NCBI RefSeq assembly: GCF_005887555.1
Contig: NZ_VCIA01000001.1
Location: forward strand, 2,914,001-2,978,000
Origin: Lentibacillus cibarius
GTDB taxonomy: Bacteria > Bacillota > Bacilli > Bacillales > Amphibacillaceae
DNA length: 64,000 bases
Reading direction: 5' to 3'
The translations under genes were made by a program, and so were the position numbers. The notes beneath the pieces were generated by a model that was not told the DNA's origin, searched no databases, and was given only the letters and a program-made list of their open reading frames with translations. This document shows, one piece after another, positions 53,504 through 62,917 of the stretch. Every line of letters begins with the position of its first letter. Within the stretch, counting starts at the first letter, position 1.

Positions 53504-53556
53504 AACCTGTTTAATGGAGGAGCAAACTTTTTACGGACGTTTTTCGGCGTGAAATA

Positions 53557-53970
53557 TTACTTGATAAATCTAAATGTTAAAGGGAAGTTATAAGCTTTGC
53601 CCATGATTGTTTTTATCACACCGATGACCATAACCAAAACCCAAATGGCACTTGATAAAATGAACAATAACACCAACACAATGAATGCTAATCCACCATA
53701 AATGACTAAAACATCTGGAAGAATAGAAAGCCAGAAATCTCTAGGTATTTTAGATACGATGAATAGGAGTAAGACTGTGGATATAATGTACAACTGAAAA
53801 GTAATGAGAAAATTTATTATCCCTCTTAAGTGTTGGTCAACAAAAGTTGTATGTTCCCGAAAAATAATCCTATAGACTTGTATTGCGACAATATTTAATA
53901 ATGGGATGGGAAAGAAAAACGCCAAAACATATCCGCCTAATACAATGATTTTTTCATCTTTTGAAACCAA
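53557..53970 (-). CDS. DUF4870-like membrane protein
   Basis: A 137-residue protein with four hydrophobic helices, the FVDQHLRGIINFLITFQLYII segment typical of DUF4870 proteins, and IGVIKTIMGKAYNFPL near the end. Start TTG 53970 after GAGGGGGG. Function unknown. Confidence 0.72.
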   Translation of the reverse strand: MVSKDEKIIVLGGYVLAFFFPIPLLNIVAIQVYRIIFREHTTFVDQHLRGIINFLITFQLYIISTVLLLFIVSKIPRDFWLSILPDVLVIYGGLAFIVLVLLFILSSAIWVLVMVIGVIKTIMGKAYNFPLTFRFIK

Positions 53971-54149
53971 TAAAACCCCCCTCAAATTCATTGGACCAAG
54001 TAAAACAAATGTTCATAAAATATGTAACTATTTTAACAAACATATAAGTGCCTTTTCATCCTTCCTGTGTAAATCTGTAGCAAATCTCCAGTATACATAG
54101 TCGCATACAAATTATATCCAACACACGGTTACAACCATTCCCACGGTGT

Positions 54150-54217
54150 TAAAAAGGTAAAATATCAGAATTCGTTGAAAATTGTTCACAGGTGTGATGC
54201 ATATCATATGGTATAAT
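54150..54217 (+). promoter_or_regulatory. ResD-type regulatory region and promoter of the dms operon
   Basis: A 41-bp block (54150-54190) is identical to 59567-59607 upstream of the formate dehydrogenase. Read in reverse it contains CTGTGAACAATTTTCAA, one base off the ResD consensus TTGTGAA-N3-TTTT-N2-A. TCACAGGTGTGA is a short palindrome just after it. A -10 TATAAT lies at 54212-54217 with no -35, as expected for an activated promoter. Anaerobic activation by ResD or a Crp/Fnr-type protein is inferred. Confidence 0.68.
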
Positions 54218-54243
54218 TTAAATAACAAAGAGGGCCACTTTAT

Positions 54244-54275
54244 AACCGACTTACTGGCAACTTGCCAAATCGGGT
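54244..54275 (+). ncRNA. Conserved stem-loop RNA motif in the dms leader
   Basis: AACCGACTTACTGGCA-ACT-TGCCAAATCGG: outer stem CCGA/TCGG and inner stem GGCA/TGCC. The same motif (AACCGAYTTACYGGCA...TGCCAAA) occurs at 59660-59692 about 25 bases after the other promoter. It starts some 25-30 nt into the transcript of a ~400-nt leader. Candidate riboswitch or protein-binding leader. No known class identified. Confidence 0.5.
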
Positions 54276-54648
54276 CTGTTTTATGAAAAACTAGTATCAT
54301 TAAACGAACTATTCCGTACCTAGGCATAAAGGTCTAAAAATTTTGCAAACCTATGTGAAAATGTTCACAAATAAACTGGACTGTCAGGTTAGGTAGAAAT
54401 AAATTTTAATATTTACTAGTGGCCTCTTTAAATGAAAGAAAGGAGGACGGGTTGACGCTGAGATGAAAGAAATAAAAGTTCATAGAAAATAAATGGGCTT
54501 CTTGGAGGAACAAATCAAGCTGCGCATTAATCAGGAATGGGAGGGATAATCAACCAATACAAATACCATGTTAAGGAACTTGGCAAAGCGTTTATGCCTG
54601 TATAAAGAAAAATTAGCGGAGCAATTTCAATAAAAAGGGTGAGTTCTA

Positions 54649-54822
54649 ATGGCGAACATCGGCGTACCTAGTTTAATACTAATTCTGGTCCTTGCATTAA
54701 TTATTTTTGGCCCTAGCAAGCTACCGGAAATCGGGCAAGCCTTTGGAAAAACATTACGGGAATTTAAAGATTCAGCAAAAGATGTTCTCGATGATGAAGA
54801 TAATGAGAAGAAGAAAAAATAA
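54649..54822 (+). CDS. tatA: TatA twin-arginine translocase subunit, copy 2
   Basis: A 57-residue TatA with the helix [13 protein letters not shown], hinge [11 protein letters not shown] and a Lys/Glu-rich end. AAGGGTGAG lies before ATG 54649. As first gene of the dms operon it is probably dedicated to export of the Tat-signal enzyme DmsA. The leader 54276-54640 has only short frames (such as ones at about 54494 and 54569) that I cannot support as genes. Confidence 0.9.
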   Translation: MANIGVPSLILILVLALIIFGPSKLPEIGQAFGKTLREFKDSAKDVLDDEDNEKKKK

Positions 54823-54864
54823 AACTCGGGTGCTTATTCAGGAGTACTATAGGAGGGGAGCTTC

Positions 54865-55521
54865 ATGGCTGAACATATGACAGAGAAACAAGATGGTGTA
54901 CTGGATAAGGATATTTCCGTATTTCAATTCAGACAAAGTATGTATGAACTTTTGCATCTGCTATTCGCACAGCCACTATTGAAAAAAGATTATCTTGAAA
55001 TTCAACAGCAGGGAAATTTAGAACCAATAAGATCCTTTGGTGAAGGGGGAGAATTGCTTTATAAATTTTTCACAAATAATAATGTAAATAATTTGAAAGA
55101 CGAGCAGCAAGAATTTTACCGGCTTTTTGTTGGCCCGGGCACCTTGTTAGCCCCTCCTTGGGAATCGGTTTATCGAGGAACGGATAAAATTTTACATGAT
55201 TATCCTTCGCTAGAAATGTCACAACTATATGATAGGTTTGGTCTTGAACTTATAAAAGAAAATATTGAAGCGGAAGACCACTTGGCACTTGAGCTTGAAT
55301 TTATCATTTATTTAATTGAAAAAGGTTTGACAGATAATAAATTCATTTCTTTGTTTACAGAAGGACAACGGTTATTAGTATTACATCATTTTTCCAAATG
55401 GATTCCCGATTTTTCAAGGGATGTTGTAAAACATACAGAATCAGACCTTTATAAAGGATCTGCTCTTTTATTAGATGAATTTATTAGGTTTGATTCACAG
55501 TATTTACAAGAACTAGATTAG
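54865..55521 (+). CDS. dmsD: TorD/DmsD-family molybdoenzyme chaperone
   Basis: A 218-residue all-helical chaperone with the family motif EFYRLFVGPG...APPWESVYRG and LALELEFIIYLIEK. It binds the Tat signal of DmsA and holds it until the cofactor is inserted. GGAGGGGAG before ATG. Lies 17 bp upstream of dmsA. Confidence 0.88.
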   Translation: MAEHMTEKQDGVLDKDISVFQFRQSMYELLHLLFAQPLLKKDYLEIQQQGNLEPIRSFGEGGELLYKFFTNNNVNNLKDEQQEFYRLFVGPGTLLAPPWESVYRGTDKILHDYPSLEMSQLYDRFGLELIKENIEAEDHLALELEFIIYLIEKGLTDNKFISLFTEGQRLLVLHHFSKWIPDFSRDVVKHTESDLYKGSALLLDEFIRFDSQYLQELD

Positions 55522-55538
55522 TTAAGGAGGTAAAACTT

Positions 55539-57923
55539 ATGAGTATATTTGAAAAAATTAAAGAAAGTTCTGTATCAAGGCGTACTTTTTTAAAATGGTC
55601 AGGTGTTTCAGCTACTCCAATTGTATTTGGAGGTGTGGCTACCAAAAAGTATCTTAAGCCAAAAGCGGTAGCTGCTACACAAAAAGACGATGAAGAAACA
55701 ATTATTCCTACATGTGGAACGACGAATTGTGGTGGGCGTTGTTTAATCAAAACCCATGTTAAAGACGGAAAAATTGTGCGAATTACGACTGATGATGCTG
55801 AAGAAGACTCACTTATTTGTCCGCAAATTCGTGCCTGTTTACGTGGCCGTAGCTACCGGAAATTTGTTTATAATCCAAATCGCTTAAAATACCCCATGAA
55901 ACGTGTTGGTAAACGTGGTGAAGGAAAATTTGAACGAATTAGCTGGGATGAAGCAATTGATACTATTTATAAAGAAACCAAACGCATTACAGACAAATAT
56001 GGTCCAGCTTCTCGATATAGCACCTATGCCTCTGGTAATTGGGGTGGGATTGCAAGCGGGCGTACCATGTTTAAAAAACTGATGGCATTAACAGGCGGTT
56101 ACCTTGGTTATCACAACACCTATAGTAGTGCTCAAACATCAAATGCTACGCCATATACCTATGGAACTGGAGCCACAGGTAGTAGTCTTGATTCATTAGT
56201 CAACTCAAAGTTAATCATTTTATGGGGGCATAATCCTGCTGAGACTATTTTTGGCACTTCGAATTTTTATTTAAAAAGAGCAAAAGAAGCTGGCGCAAAA
56301 ATTTATGTTGTCGATCCACGTTATACTAATTCAGGTATTGGTTTGGCGGATGAATGGTTTCCAATCCGGCCAACGACAGACAATGCACTTATGGATGCGA
56401 TGACATATGTGATTTTAACTGAAAAACTTCACGATAAGGATTTCTTGGATAAATACTGTATTGGTCATGATGAAGACCATATGCCGGAAAATATTCCTGA
56501 GGGAGAATCGTTAGAAAGTTATATTTTAGGTAAAAAGGATGGGATTGAGAAAACGCCTGAATGGGCTGAAAAAATATGTGGTCTGCCGGCAAATAAAATC
56601 CGTCAACTTGCTCGTGATTATGCCATGGCCAAGCCTGCTGCGCTCTTACAAGGCTATGGACCCCAGCGCCATATGAATGGAGAACAGATAGTTCGTGGTG
56701 CGACAGTATTAGCGTCATTAACTGGAAATGTAGGAAAAAATGGGGGATGGGCCTCTGGGCAAGGAGGTTTTAGTCGTACATCCGTTGCTTCGGTTCCACA
56801 AGTAGAGAACCCTTTAGGAATTACAATCCCGTGTTTTTTATGGACTGATGCTGTTACTCATGGAACGGAAATGTCCGCAGATGATGGCGTTCGTGGGTTA
56901 AAAGATGGTGAAACCTTACCATCAAATATTAAATTAATTTTTAATTTAGCAGGTAATGCATTGCTTAACCAACATGGTGATATTAATGAAACGGCAAAGA
57001 TTTTAGAAGATGAAAGTCTGGTTGAGTTCATTGTCGTAAGTGATGTTTTCATGACTCCATCCGCAAAATTTGCTGATATTTTACTTCCTTCAAATACTTT
57101 TTTTGAACGACACGACATTGGCTTGCCATGGGGTTATGGTGATTATGCAATTCTTTCACAAAAAGTGTCTGAAAACCTATATGAGTCCAAGTCTGATTAT
57201 GAATGGCTTACTTTGTTGGCAGAAAAAATGGGCGTGAAAGACAAATTTACGGAAGGGAAGACAGAAAAAGATTGGGCACGCTGGGTGGTTGAAGAGACCA
57301 AAAAACAGGATCCGAGCTTTTCGACTTGGGAACAAATGCAGAAGAACGGGATTCATAAATGGAAATTTGATAAACCGACGATAGGTTTTGAAAAGCAAAT
57401 AAGTGATCCAGAAAATAATCCATTCCCGACTCCATCCGGAAAAATAGAAATCTTTTCAAAGGATTTGTGGGACATGGATAATCATGAAGAAATTCCTGCT
57501 ATACCAAAACATATTGCCGTTGGGGAGGGCCCGGAAAGCGAGTTGACGAAGAAGTATCCACTTCAAATGATTGGTTGGCATTATAAACGGCGCTGTCACT
57601 CTATTCATGACAATAATCCATGGATGGAAGAGGCAGGAAAACAAGAGATGTGGGTCAACGAAATGGATGCACAGAAGCGAAACTTAAAAGATGGTGATAT
57701 TGCTAAAGTATTTAATGATAGAGGCGTGGTACAAATCCCGGTTAAAATAACTAATAAAATTGTTCCAGGCGTTGTGGCTATTCCTCAAGGTGCATGGTAT
57801 ACACCTAACAAAGATGGTATTGATACAAGAGGTTCGATTAATGTATTAACAACACTAAAACCATCACCTTTAGCCAAAGGTAATCCGCAACATACAAATC
57901 TTGTAGAAGTAGAAAAAATCTAA
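55539..57923 (+). CDS. dmsA: DMSO reductase-type molybdopterin oxidoreductase, catalytic subunit
   Basis: A 794-residue exported molybdoenzyme. Tat motif S13-R-R-T-F-L-K; cysteines for the N-terminal 4Fe-4S cluster in CGTTNCGGRCLI and ICPQIRACLRG; molybdopterin-guanine segments PFWRPTT-like (WFPIRPTTDNALMDAM) and HNPAETIFG. It has an apparent serine ligand region (TYSSAQTSNATPY), not Cys or Sec, as in DMSO/TMAO/selenate-type reductases. It reduces an S- or N-oxide at the outer face, using electrons from menaquinol through DmsB and DmsC. The exact substrate is open. Confidence 0.87.
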   Translation: MSIFEKIKESSVSRRTFLKWSGVSATPIVFGGVATKKYLKPKAVAATQKDDEETIIPTCGTTNCGGRCLIKTHVKDGKIVRITTDDAEEDSLICPQIRACLRGRSYRKFVYNPNRLKYPMKRVGKRGEGKFERISWDEAIDTIYKETKRITDKYGPASRYSTYASGNWGGIASGRTMFKKLMALTGGYLGYHNTYSSAQTSNATPYTYGTGATGSSLDSLVNSKLIILWGHNPAETIFGTSNFYLKRAKEAGAKIYVVDPRYTNSGIGLADEWFPIRPTTDNALMDAMTYVILTEKLHDKDFLDKYCIGHDEDHMPENIPEGESLESYILGKKDGIEKTPEWAEKICGLPANKIRQLARDYAMAKPAALLQGYGPQRHMNGEQIVRGATVLASLTGNVGKNGGWASGQGGFSRTSVASVPQVENPLGITIPCFLWTDAVTHGTEMSADDGVRGLKDGETLPSNIKLIFNLAGNALLNQHGDINETAKILEDESLVEFIVVSDVFMTPSAKFADILLPSNTFFERHDIGLPWGYGDYAILSQKVSENLYESKSDYEWLTLLAEKMGVKDKFTEGKTEKDWARWVVEETKKQDPSFSTWEQMQKNGIHKWKFDKPTIGFEKQISDPENNPFPTPSGKIEIFSKDLWDMDNHEEIPAIPKHIAVGEGPESELTKKYPLQMIGWHYKRRCHSIHDNNPWMEEAGKQEMWVNEMDAQKRNLKDGDIAKVFNDRGVVQIPVKITNKIVPGVVAIPQGAWYTPNKDGIDTRGSINVLTTLKPSPLAKGNPQHTNLVEVEKI

Positions 57924-57940
57924 TAAAGGGGGAGATGCAG

Positions 57941-58519
57941 GTGACTCAGTTAGGCTTTTATATTGATCAGGCACGCTGTATTGGATGTGAAGCATGCGTA
58001 ATTGCCTGTAAGGATAAGAACGATAACCCGGTAGGTGTGAATTTTAGAAGAGTTTACTCATTTGAAGAAGGGTCGTTTACAGAAGATAAAAATGGAAGTT
58101 TTATTCAAAACATTCAATCCTATTTTTTATCAATATCCTGTAATCATTGTGACGAACCAAAGTGTGTGGAAAACTGTCCAACCACTGCTATGTTTAAACG
58201 GGAAGAGGACGGCGTGGTTGTGGTTGATCAGGACAAATGCGTAGGTTGCAGATATTGTGAGTGGAACTGTCCATACGGTGCTCCCCAATATAATGAAGAA
58301 TTGGGGAAAATGACGAAATGTGATTTGTGTATAGATTTATTGGAAAAAGGGGAGAGGCCAGCTTGTGAGGGGGCCTGCCCAGTAAGAGCTATTGAAATTG
58401 GTCCTATTGATGAATTGCGAGCAAAATATGGAAATGTAAGTGAGGTAAAGGGTTTGCCTACAGCCTCAATTACTAAGCCAAATCTTGTAATAAATACACA
58501 TAAGGATGCTAGTGAATAA
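57941..58519 (+). CDS. dmsB: DmsB-type iron-sulfur subunit
   Basis: A 192-residue ferredoxin-like protein with four cysteine clusters for four 4Fe-4S centres: CIGCEACVIACKDKN, CNHCDEPKCVENCP, CVGCRYCEWNCPYG and CDLCIDLLEKGERPACEGACP. It passes electrons from DmsC to DmsA. The start was set at GTG 57941, six bases after GGGGGAG; ATG 57935 abuts that site. Confidence 0.93.
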   Translation: MTQLGFYIDQARCIGCEACVIACKDKNDNPVGVNFRRVYSFEEGSFTEDKNGSFIQNIQSYFLSISCNHCDEPKCVENCPTTAMFKREEDGVVVVDQDKCVGCRYCEWNCPYGAPQYNEELGKMTKCDLCIDLLEKGERPACEGACPVRAIEIGPIDELRAKYGNVSEVKGLPTASITKPNLVINTHKDASE

Positions 58520-58535
58520 AGGGAGGCGGATGATC

Positions 58536-59384
58536 ATGAATGAATGGCCATTATTAATCTTTACGATAGCTATGCAAGCGGCTATTGGTGGTATTTTTAT
58601 GTTGTGGGTTTACCAGCTAAGGTGTAAAGATAAAGAAAACTTGGATATGTTTAATCTCTTTAAAATCCCACTAGTCATTATTGCTGGTTTTTCTCTAGTC
58701 GGTTTGGGTGCATCCTTTGCCCATTTGGGAGCACCTACAAATGCTTTCAACACGCTAAGACATGTTGGTTCTTCCTGGATGAGTCGCGAAATACTTGTGA
58801 CAGGAATGTTTATTGGGTTAACTTTTATTACGGCTGCTTGGGCATTTTACCGTAAGAAAGTCTCGCCGTGGCTATTACTTGTTACAGCTTTGGTAGGCTT
58901 TATTGATGTATATTGTATGGCAGCTATCTATTCTAATTCCTTGATATCTCCTTGGAATTCGATTCACACGTTCATGTCTTTTTACGGAACAACATTCATA
59001 TTGGGTTCCGTACTTGCTGTAGCTTTGCTCGCAACTGCCTTATACAGACAGAAAATGGAGTTGGAGGCTAAGCAATTTACAAAAGTTGCATTAATAATAG
59101 CTATGCTGGGAATCGCGCTCCAAGTGATTGGTACCGCATTACTGCCAGTGACGATGACAGAGGTGAATATGATTGAAGCATCAGCAATAACGGAACTTTT
59201 ATCGGGTTATACTGGTATGGTTACCTTGCGATGGATTATTTCCATTTTGGGAATTGCATTGCTCTTCTTTTTGGCTGTATCATCTTATAAGAAGTCCTTT
59301 GCCGCACTGTCGTTTATTATGTTGTTGACATTTGTTATGTCCGAGGGCATGAGCCGTTACGTATTCTATGTATTAGGATCCTGA
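58536..59384 (+). CDS. dmsC: DmsC-type membrane anchor subunit
   Basis: A 282-residue protein with eight hydrophobic helices and the early segment SFAHLGAPTNAFNTLRHVGSSWMSRE, typical of DmsC anchors that oxidise menaquinol. Start ATG 58536 after GGGAGGCGG. Confidence 0.88.
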   Translation: MNEWPLLIFTIAMQAAIGGIFMLWVYQLRCKDKENLDMFNLFKIPLVIIAGFSLVGLGASFAHLGAPTNAFNTLRHVGSSWMSREILVTGMFIGLTFITAAWAFYRKKVSPWLLLVTALVGFIDVYCMAAIYSNSLISPWNSIHTFMSFYGTTFILGSVLAVALLATALYRQKMELEAKQFTKVALIIAMLGIALQVIGTALLPVTMTEVNMIEASAITELLSGYTGMVTLRWIISILGIALLFFLAVSSYKKSFAALSFIMLLTFVMSEGMSRYVFYVLGS

Positions 59385-59443
59385 TTGTTTTTACTTAAAA
59401 GATAGATTCAAAAAGCATCATTAAACTAAGAAGCTAGCTACCC

Positions 59444-59470
59444 AAACGCTCAGATCTACTCTGAGCGTTT
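59444..59470 (+). terminator. Hairpin after dmsC
   Basis: AAACGCTCAGA pairs perfectly with TCTGAGCGTTT. There is no long T-run, so termination may be partial. 59 bases after the stop. Confidence 0.7.
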
Positions 59471-59566
59471 CAATGGGTTAGCATTTAATTGTTTTCCACT
59501 ATGTGGTGCTGTAGAGCACTTATTGATAGTTTTAACATAATTAACGTTCCTATCATTTTCACAGTG

Positions 59567-59634
59567 TAAAAAGGTAAAATATCAGAATTCGTTGAAAATT
59601 GTTCACAAGTATATTGAACGTATTATGATATAAT
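59567..59634 (+). promoter_or_regulatory. ResD-type regulatory region and promoter of the formate dehydrogenase operon
   Basis: Contains the same 41-bp block as 54150-54190. The reverse strand reads TTGTGAACAATTTTCAA, an exact match to the ResD consensus TTGTGAA-N3-TTTT-N2-A. GTTCA-N9-TGAAC overlaps it. TATAAT is at 59629-59634. Confidence 0.72.
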
Positions 59635-59659
59635 TAAATTAACCAAGGGGATCCATTCT

Positions 59660-59692
59660 ACAACCGATTTACCGGCATATGCCAAACGTTGT
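59660..59692 (+). ncRNA. Conserved stem-loop RNA motif in the fdh leader
   Basis: ACAACCGATTTACC-GGCATATGCC-AAACGTTGT: outer ACAAC/GTTGT, inner GGC/GCC. Sequence core AACCGAYTTACYGGCA...TGCCAAA is shared with 54244-54275, while the outer stem differs in sequence but is kept. This pattern supports a functional RNA. Confidence 0.5.
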
Positions 59693-59839
59693 AAAAAGGT
59701 ATGACATAACAAAATCAACCTGTTATTACCTTAGTTTAAATAAAAATAGAAAATAAAATGTATCCCTGAAATGGAGTTAATTGAATTGGATTCTCTTGGG
59801 GACTGCACCATTAGGTGGAAAACAATTGGAGGGAACACC

Positions 59840-62800
59840 ATGCCTGAACTGACAAGGCGAAACTTTATGAAGTTTACAGCAGCTTCTGTTGCCGCTGCGG
59901 CGGTAGCTGACAAGCAGCATGTTTCTGCTGACACCGGTGATGCTGATAAAGCATTTCCGTTAATGACAGCAGGTGCAACATCGGCTTATGGGCTGTGTCA
60001 CTTTTGTTCTGTAGGTTGTGGCATTGAAGTGAAAATCAAGGATAATAAAGTCGTTTCAACAGAAGGCTTTCCGGATCACCCAATCAATGAGGGAACTTTA
60101 TGTCCTAAAGGGCGCTCTATGAAGGAGTTGGCTAACTCTGATTTGCGTTTGACACATCCTTTAGTCAGGAAACCCGGGAGTGATGAATGGGAACCAATCT
60201 CATGGGAAAATGCAATGGATAAAATCGCGAATAAAGTAAAAGAGGTTCGCGAGGAAACTTTTTCAAAGACGAAAAATATTGATGGAGATGAGGTCACAGT
60301 CAATCGCATGGATGGCATTTTTAGCCTGGGGAGTGCGGAAATCGACAATGAAGAGGCCTATCTTTATACAAAATTTAACCGGGCATTAGGAATTCATAAT
60401 TATACGCACCAGGCCGAGATATGACACGCTCCAACGGTGGCTAGTTTAGCCCCTTCATTTGGTAGTGGTGCTATGACAAACAACTTCATAGATATGAAGA
60501 ATTCCAACGTTATTCTAATAGCCGGCAACAATACGGCAGAATGTCATCCGTTAGCGATGCGCTGGGTTCTAAGAGCACAAAAAAATGGCGCGAAACTAAT
60601 TGTGGTCGATCCCCGGTTTAATCGAACGGCTAAAGTTGCTGATATCTATGCCCCTGTACGGCCAGGTACTGACATTGGTTATTTGAGTGCAATTGTAAAA
60701 TATATTGTTGATAACGAATTGTATGATGAAACTTATTTACGCGAGAATACGAATGCATTATATAAAGTAAATCCTGATTTTAGTTTCCATGACGGTTTAT
60801 TTTCAGGCTATGATGATGAAACCGGCTCATATGACAAAGAAAGCTGGGCCTATCAACTAGATTCAGATGGCTTGCCAATACAGGCAGACTCATTGGATGA
60901 TCCTGATTGTGTCCTTATGAAATTAAAAGCGCACTTTAAAGATTATACGTTCGAAAAGGCAAGTGAAATTACCGGCATGCCAGCTGATAAGGTGCAACTC
61001 GTTGCTGAGACGTTTGTGAACAATCGGCCGGGGACTATATTGTACGCACTTGGCATGACACAAAAATCTGTGGGCGTTCAGGGTATCAGAATGTATGCCA
61101 TTATTCAACTATTGCTAGGTAATATGGGAATGCCGGGCGGTGGCATTAATGCAAACCGCGGCGAGCCGAATGTTCAAGGAACAACAGACTTGGCTTGCAT
61201 GGCCCACATTTTACCTGGGTATATACCGATTCCGACTGATGCACATCCAACGTTAAATGATTATATACAAGCTGTTGGAACATCTAGTGGCAAGAAAATG
61301 ATCTCCCTGCTAAAAGCTTGGTATGGTGAAAATGCCACACCGGAAAACGAATTTGGTTATCACCATATACCTAAGCGGGATTCAACAATATCTAATGCTG
61401 CTCACGTGCCGATTTTTGAAAAGTTAAACCAAAATGCATTTAAGATGGGCTTTATTTTCGGACAAAATCCGGTCGTTAGCACGCCTACCGTGGACATGGC
61501 ATTGCAAGGATTAAGCAATCTCGACTTACTGGTCGTTTCTGAAGCCTTTGAAACCGAGACATCTTCATTCTGGCTGCATCCAGATTTGAATCCAGAAGAT
61601 ATACAAACAGAAGTTCTTTTATTGCCAGCATCTATAACCTTTGAAAAGGCGGGGACTATTACAAACTCTTCCCGGTGGATCCAAGGCAAAGATGCAATCG
61701 TTCCGGCGCGAGGAGAAGCCAAGCCTGATGCCGACATTATTTATGAATTTATGTTAAAACTCAAAGAAACGTATGCAGGTAGCAATGATCCAAAAGATAA
61801 AGCAATTCTAGACTTAACGTGGGACTATGCAACGACAGGTCACGGTCTCGACGTTGAATCTGTTCTTAAAGAAATGAACGGTTATAATTTAACAACTGGT
61901 AAGCTATTAAACTCAGGTTCAGAGATTCAGCGTATGGAGCCGGGTAAGTCGTCTTCCGGAGTAGGTGGTTTATACACAGGTGTGATTACTGAATCAGGAA
62001 ATCACTCGCTGCGCCGCGATAATGCGGATTCGAGCGGTCTCGGCATCCACCCGAATTGGACATTTTCATGGCCCGACAATACGCGTGTACTGTGGAATCG
62101 GGGCTCTGTTAATAGAAAAGGACAGCCTCGCGATAAAGATCGTGCACTTGTTTCATGGAATGGAAATAAATGGATAGAGCATGATGTCTTGCACGTAGCT
62201 GCGAATGACAAAGCACCGAACACACCTGAGGGTAGTAAAGTGTTTGCAAATACTGAAGGAAAGGGTGCGTTATTCCGTGGTCCATTTACCATGCCACAGG
62301 CAGATACACCTGATATTACGCTTGAATCCGGATATGATCCGAACGTATTCAAAGTGGCACCAATAAGTAACGAAGGCGGAATTGGTGATGGGCCGATGCC
62401 AACGCATTATGAACCATTAGAATCACCGGTCAAAAATCCAATGTTTAGCCAACAATCCAATCCGACAGCACAACCGCCAAAATTGCCCGAGTTCCAAAAA
62501 TATGGTGATGGTAAAGACTTTCCACACATGTTGACCACATATATGGTAACGGAACAATTCTTGTCAGGTGGGGTTACACGAAACACGCCGCAATTAAATG
62601 AATTGATGCCATCCAACTTTGCGGAAATCAGTAAAAACCTGGCGAAAAAGGTTGGTGTTAAATCAGGCGATCCTGTTACGATTTCAACTGCTCGGGGTAA
62701 GGTTACGGTTGAAGCAATGGTCACAGACCGTATGCAGCCCCTGAAGATAGGCGGCAAAGATGTTGAAGTGGTCGGTGTGCCATGGGGTTGGGGCTTTAAA

Positions 62801-62914
62801 GGATTAGTAAGTGGTGAGTCCATTAATACAGTTACCAATTCAGGCTATGAACCAAACACTGGTACGCCGGAATATAAGGCATGTGCTTGTAATGTGACAA
62901 AGGGAGGTAAGTAA
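59840..62914 (+). CDS. fdnG: Formate dehydrogenase-N alpha subunit, selenoprotein (in-frame UGA)
   Basis: About 1,024 residues when the TGA at 60422-60424 is read as selenocysteine 195. E. coli FdnG is 1,015 residues with Sec at 196. Tat motif T5-R-R-N-F-M-K; 4Fe-4S cysteines in LCHFCSVGCG and LCPKGRS; the active site is HQAEI-U-HAPTVASLAPSFG. Both sides of the TGA are in the same frame, with normal coding. It oxidises formate outside the membrane with a molybdopterin cofactor. The first part also has an ordinary GGAGGG start. It needs selA, selB and selC elsewhere in the genome. Confidence 0.93.
60422..60453 (+). promoter_or_regulatory. SECIS element for selenocysteine insertion
   Basis: After UGA come 12 nt, then GTGGCT, a 5-nt loop AGTTT, and AGCCCC (pairs U-A, C-G, G-C, G-C and an outer G-C with one mismatch). 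Spacing and loop with G and U at positions 2-3 match the E. coli fdhF SECIS that SelB binds. Confidence 0.75.
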
Positions 62915-62917
62915 TTT

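Noticed and set aside
54244..54275. Molybdenum cofactor riboswitch of the known class
   Set aside because: The location fits, but I could not match the much larger known Moco consensus fold. Kept only as an unclassified motif.
59840..60424. Formate dehydrogenase read as two separate genes or a pseudogene
   Set aside because: The stop is a TGA at the Sec position, both sides are in the same frame, and a SECIS-like hairpin follows.
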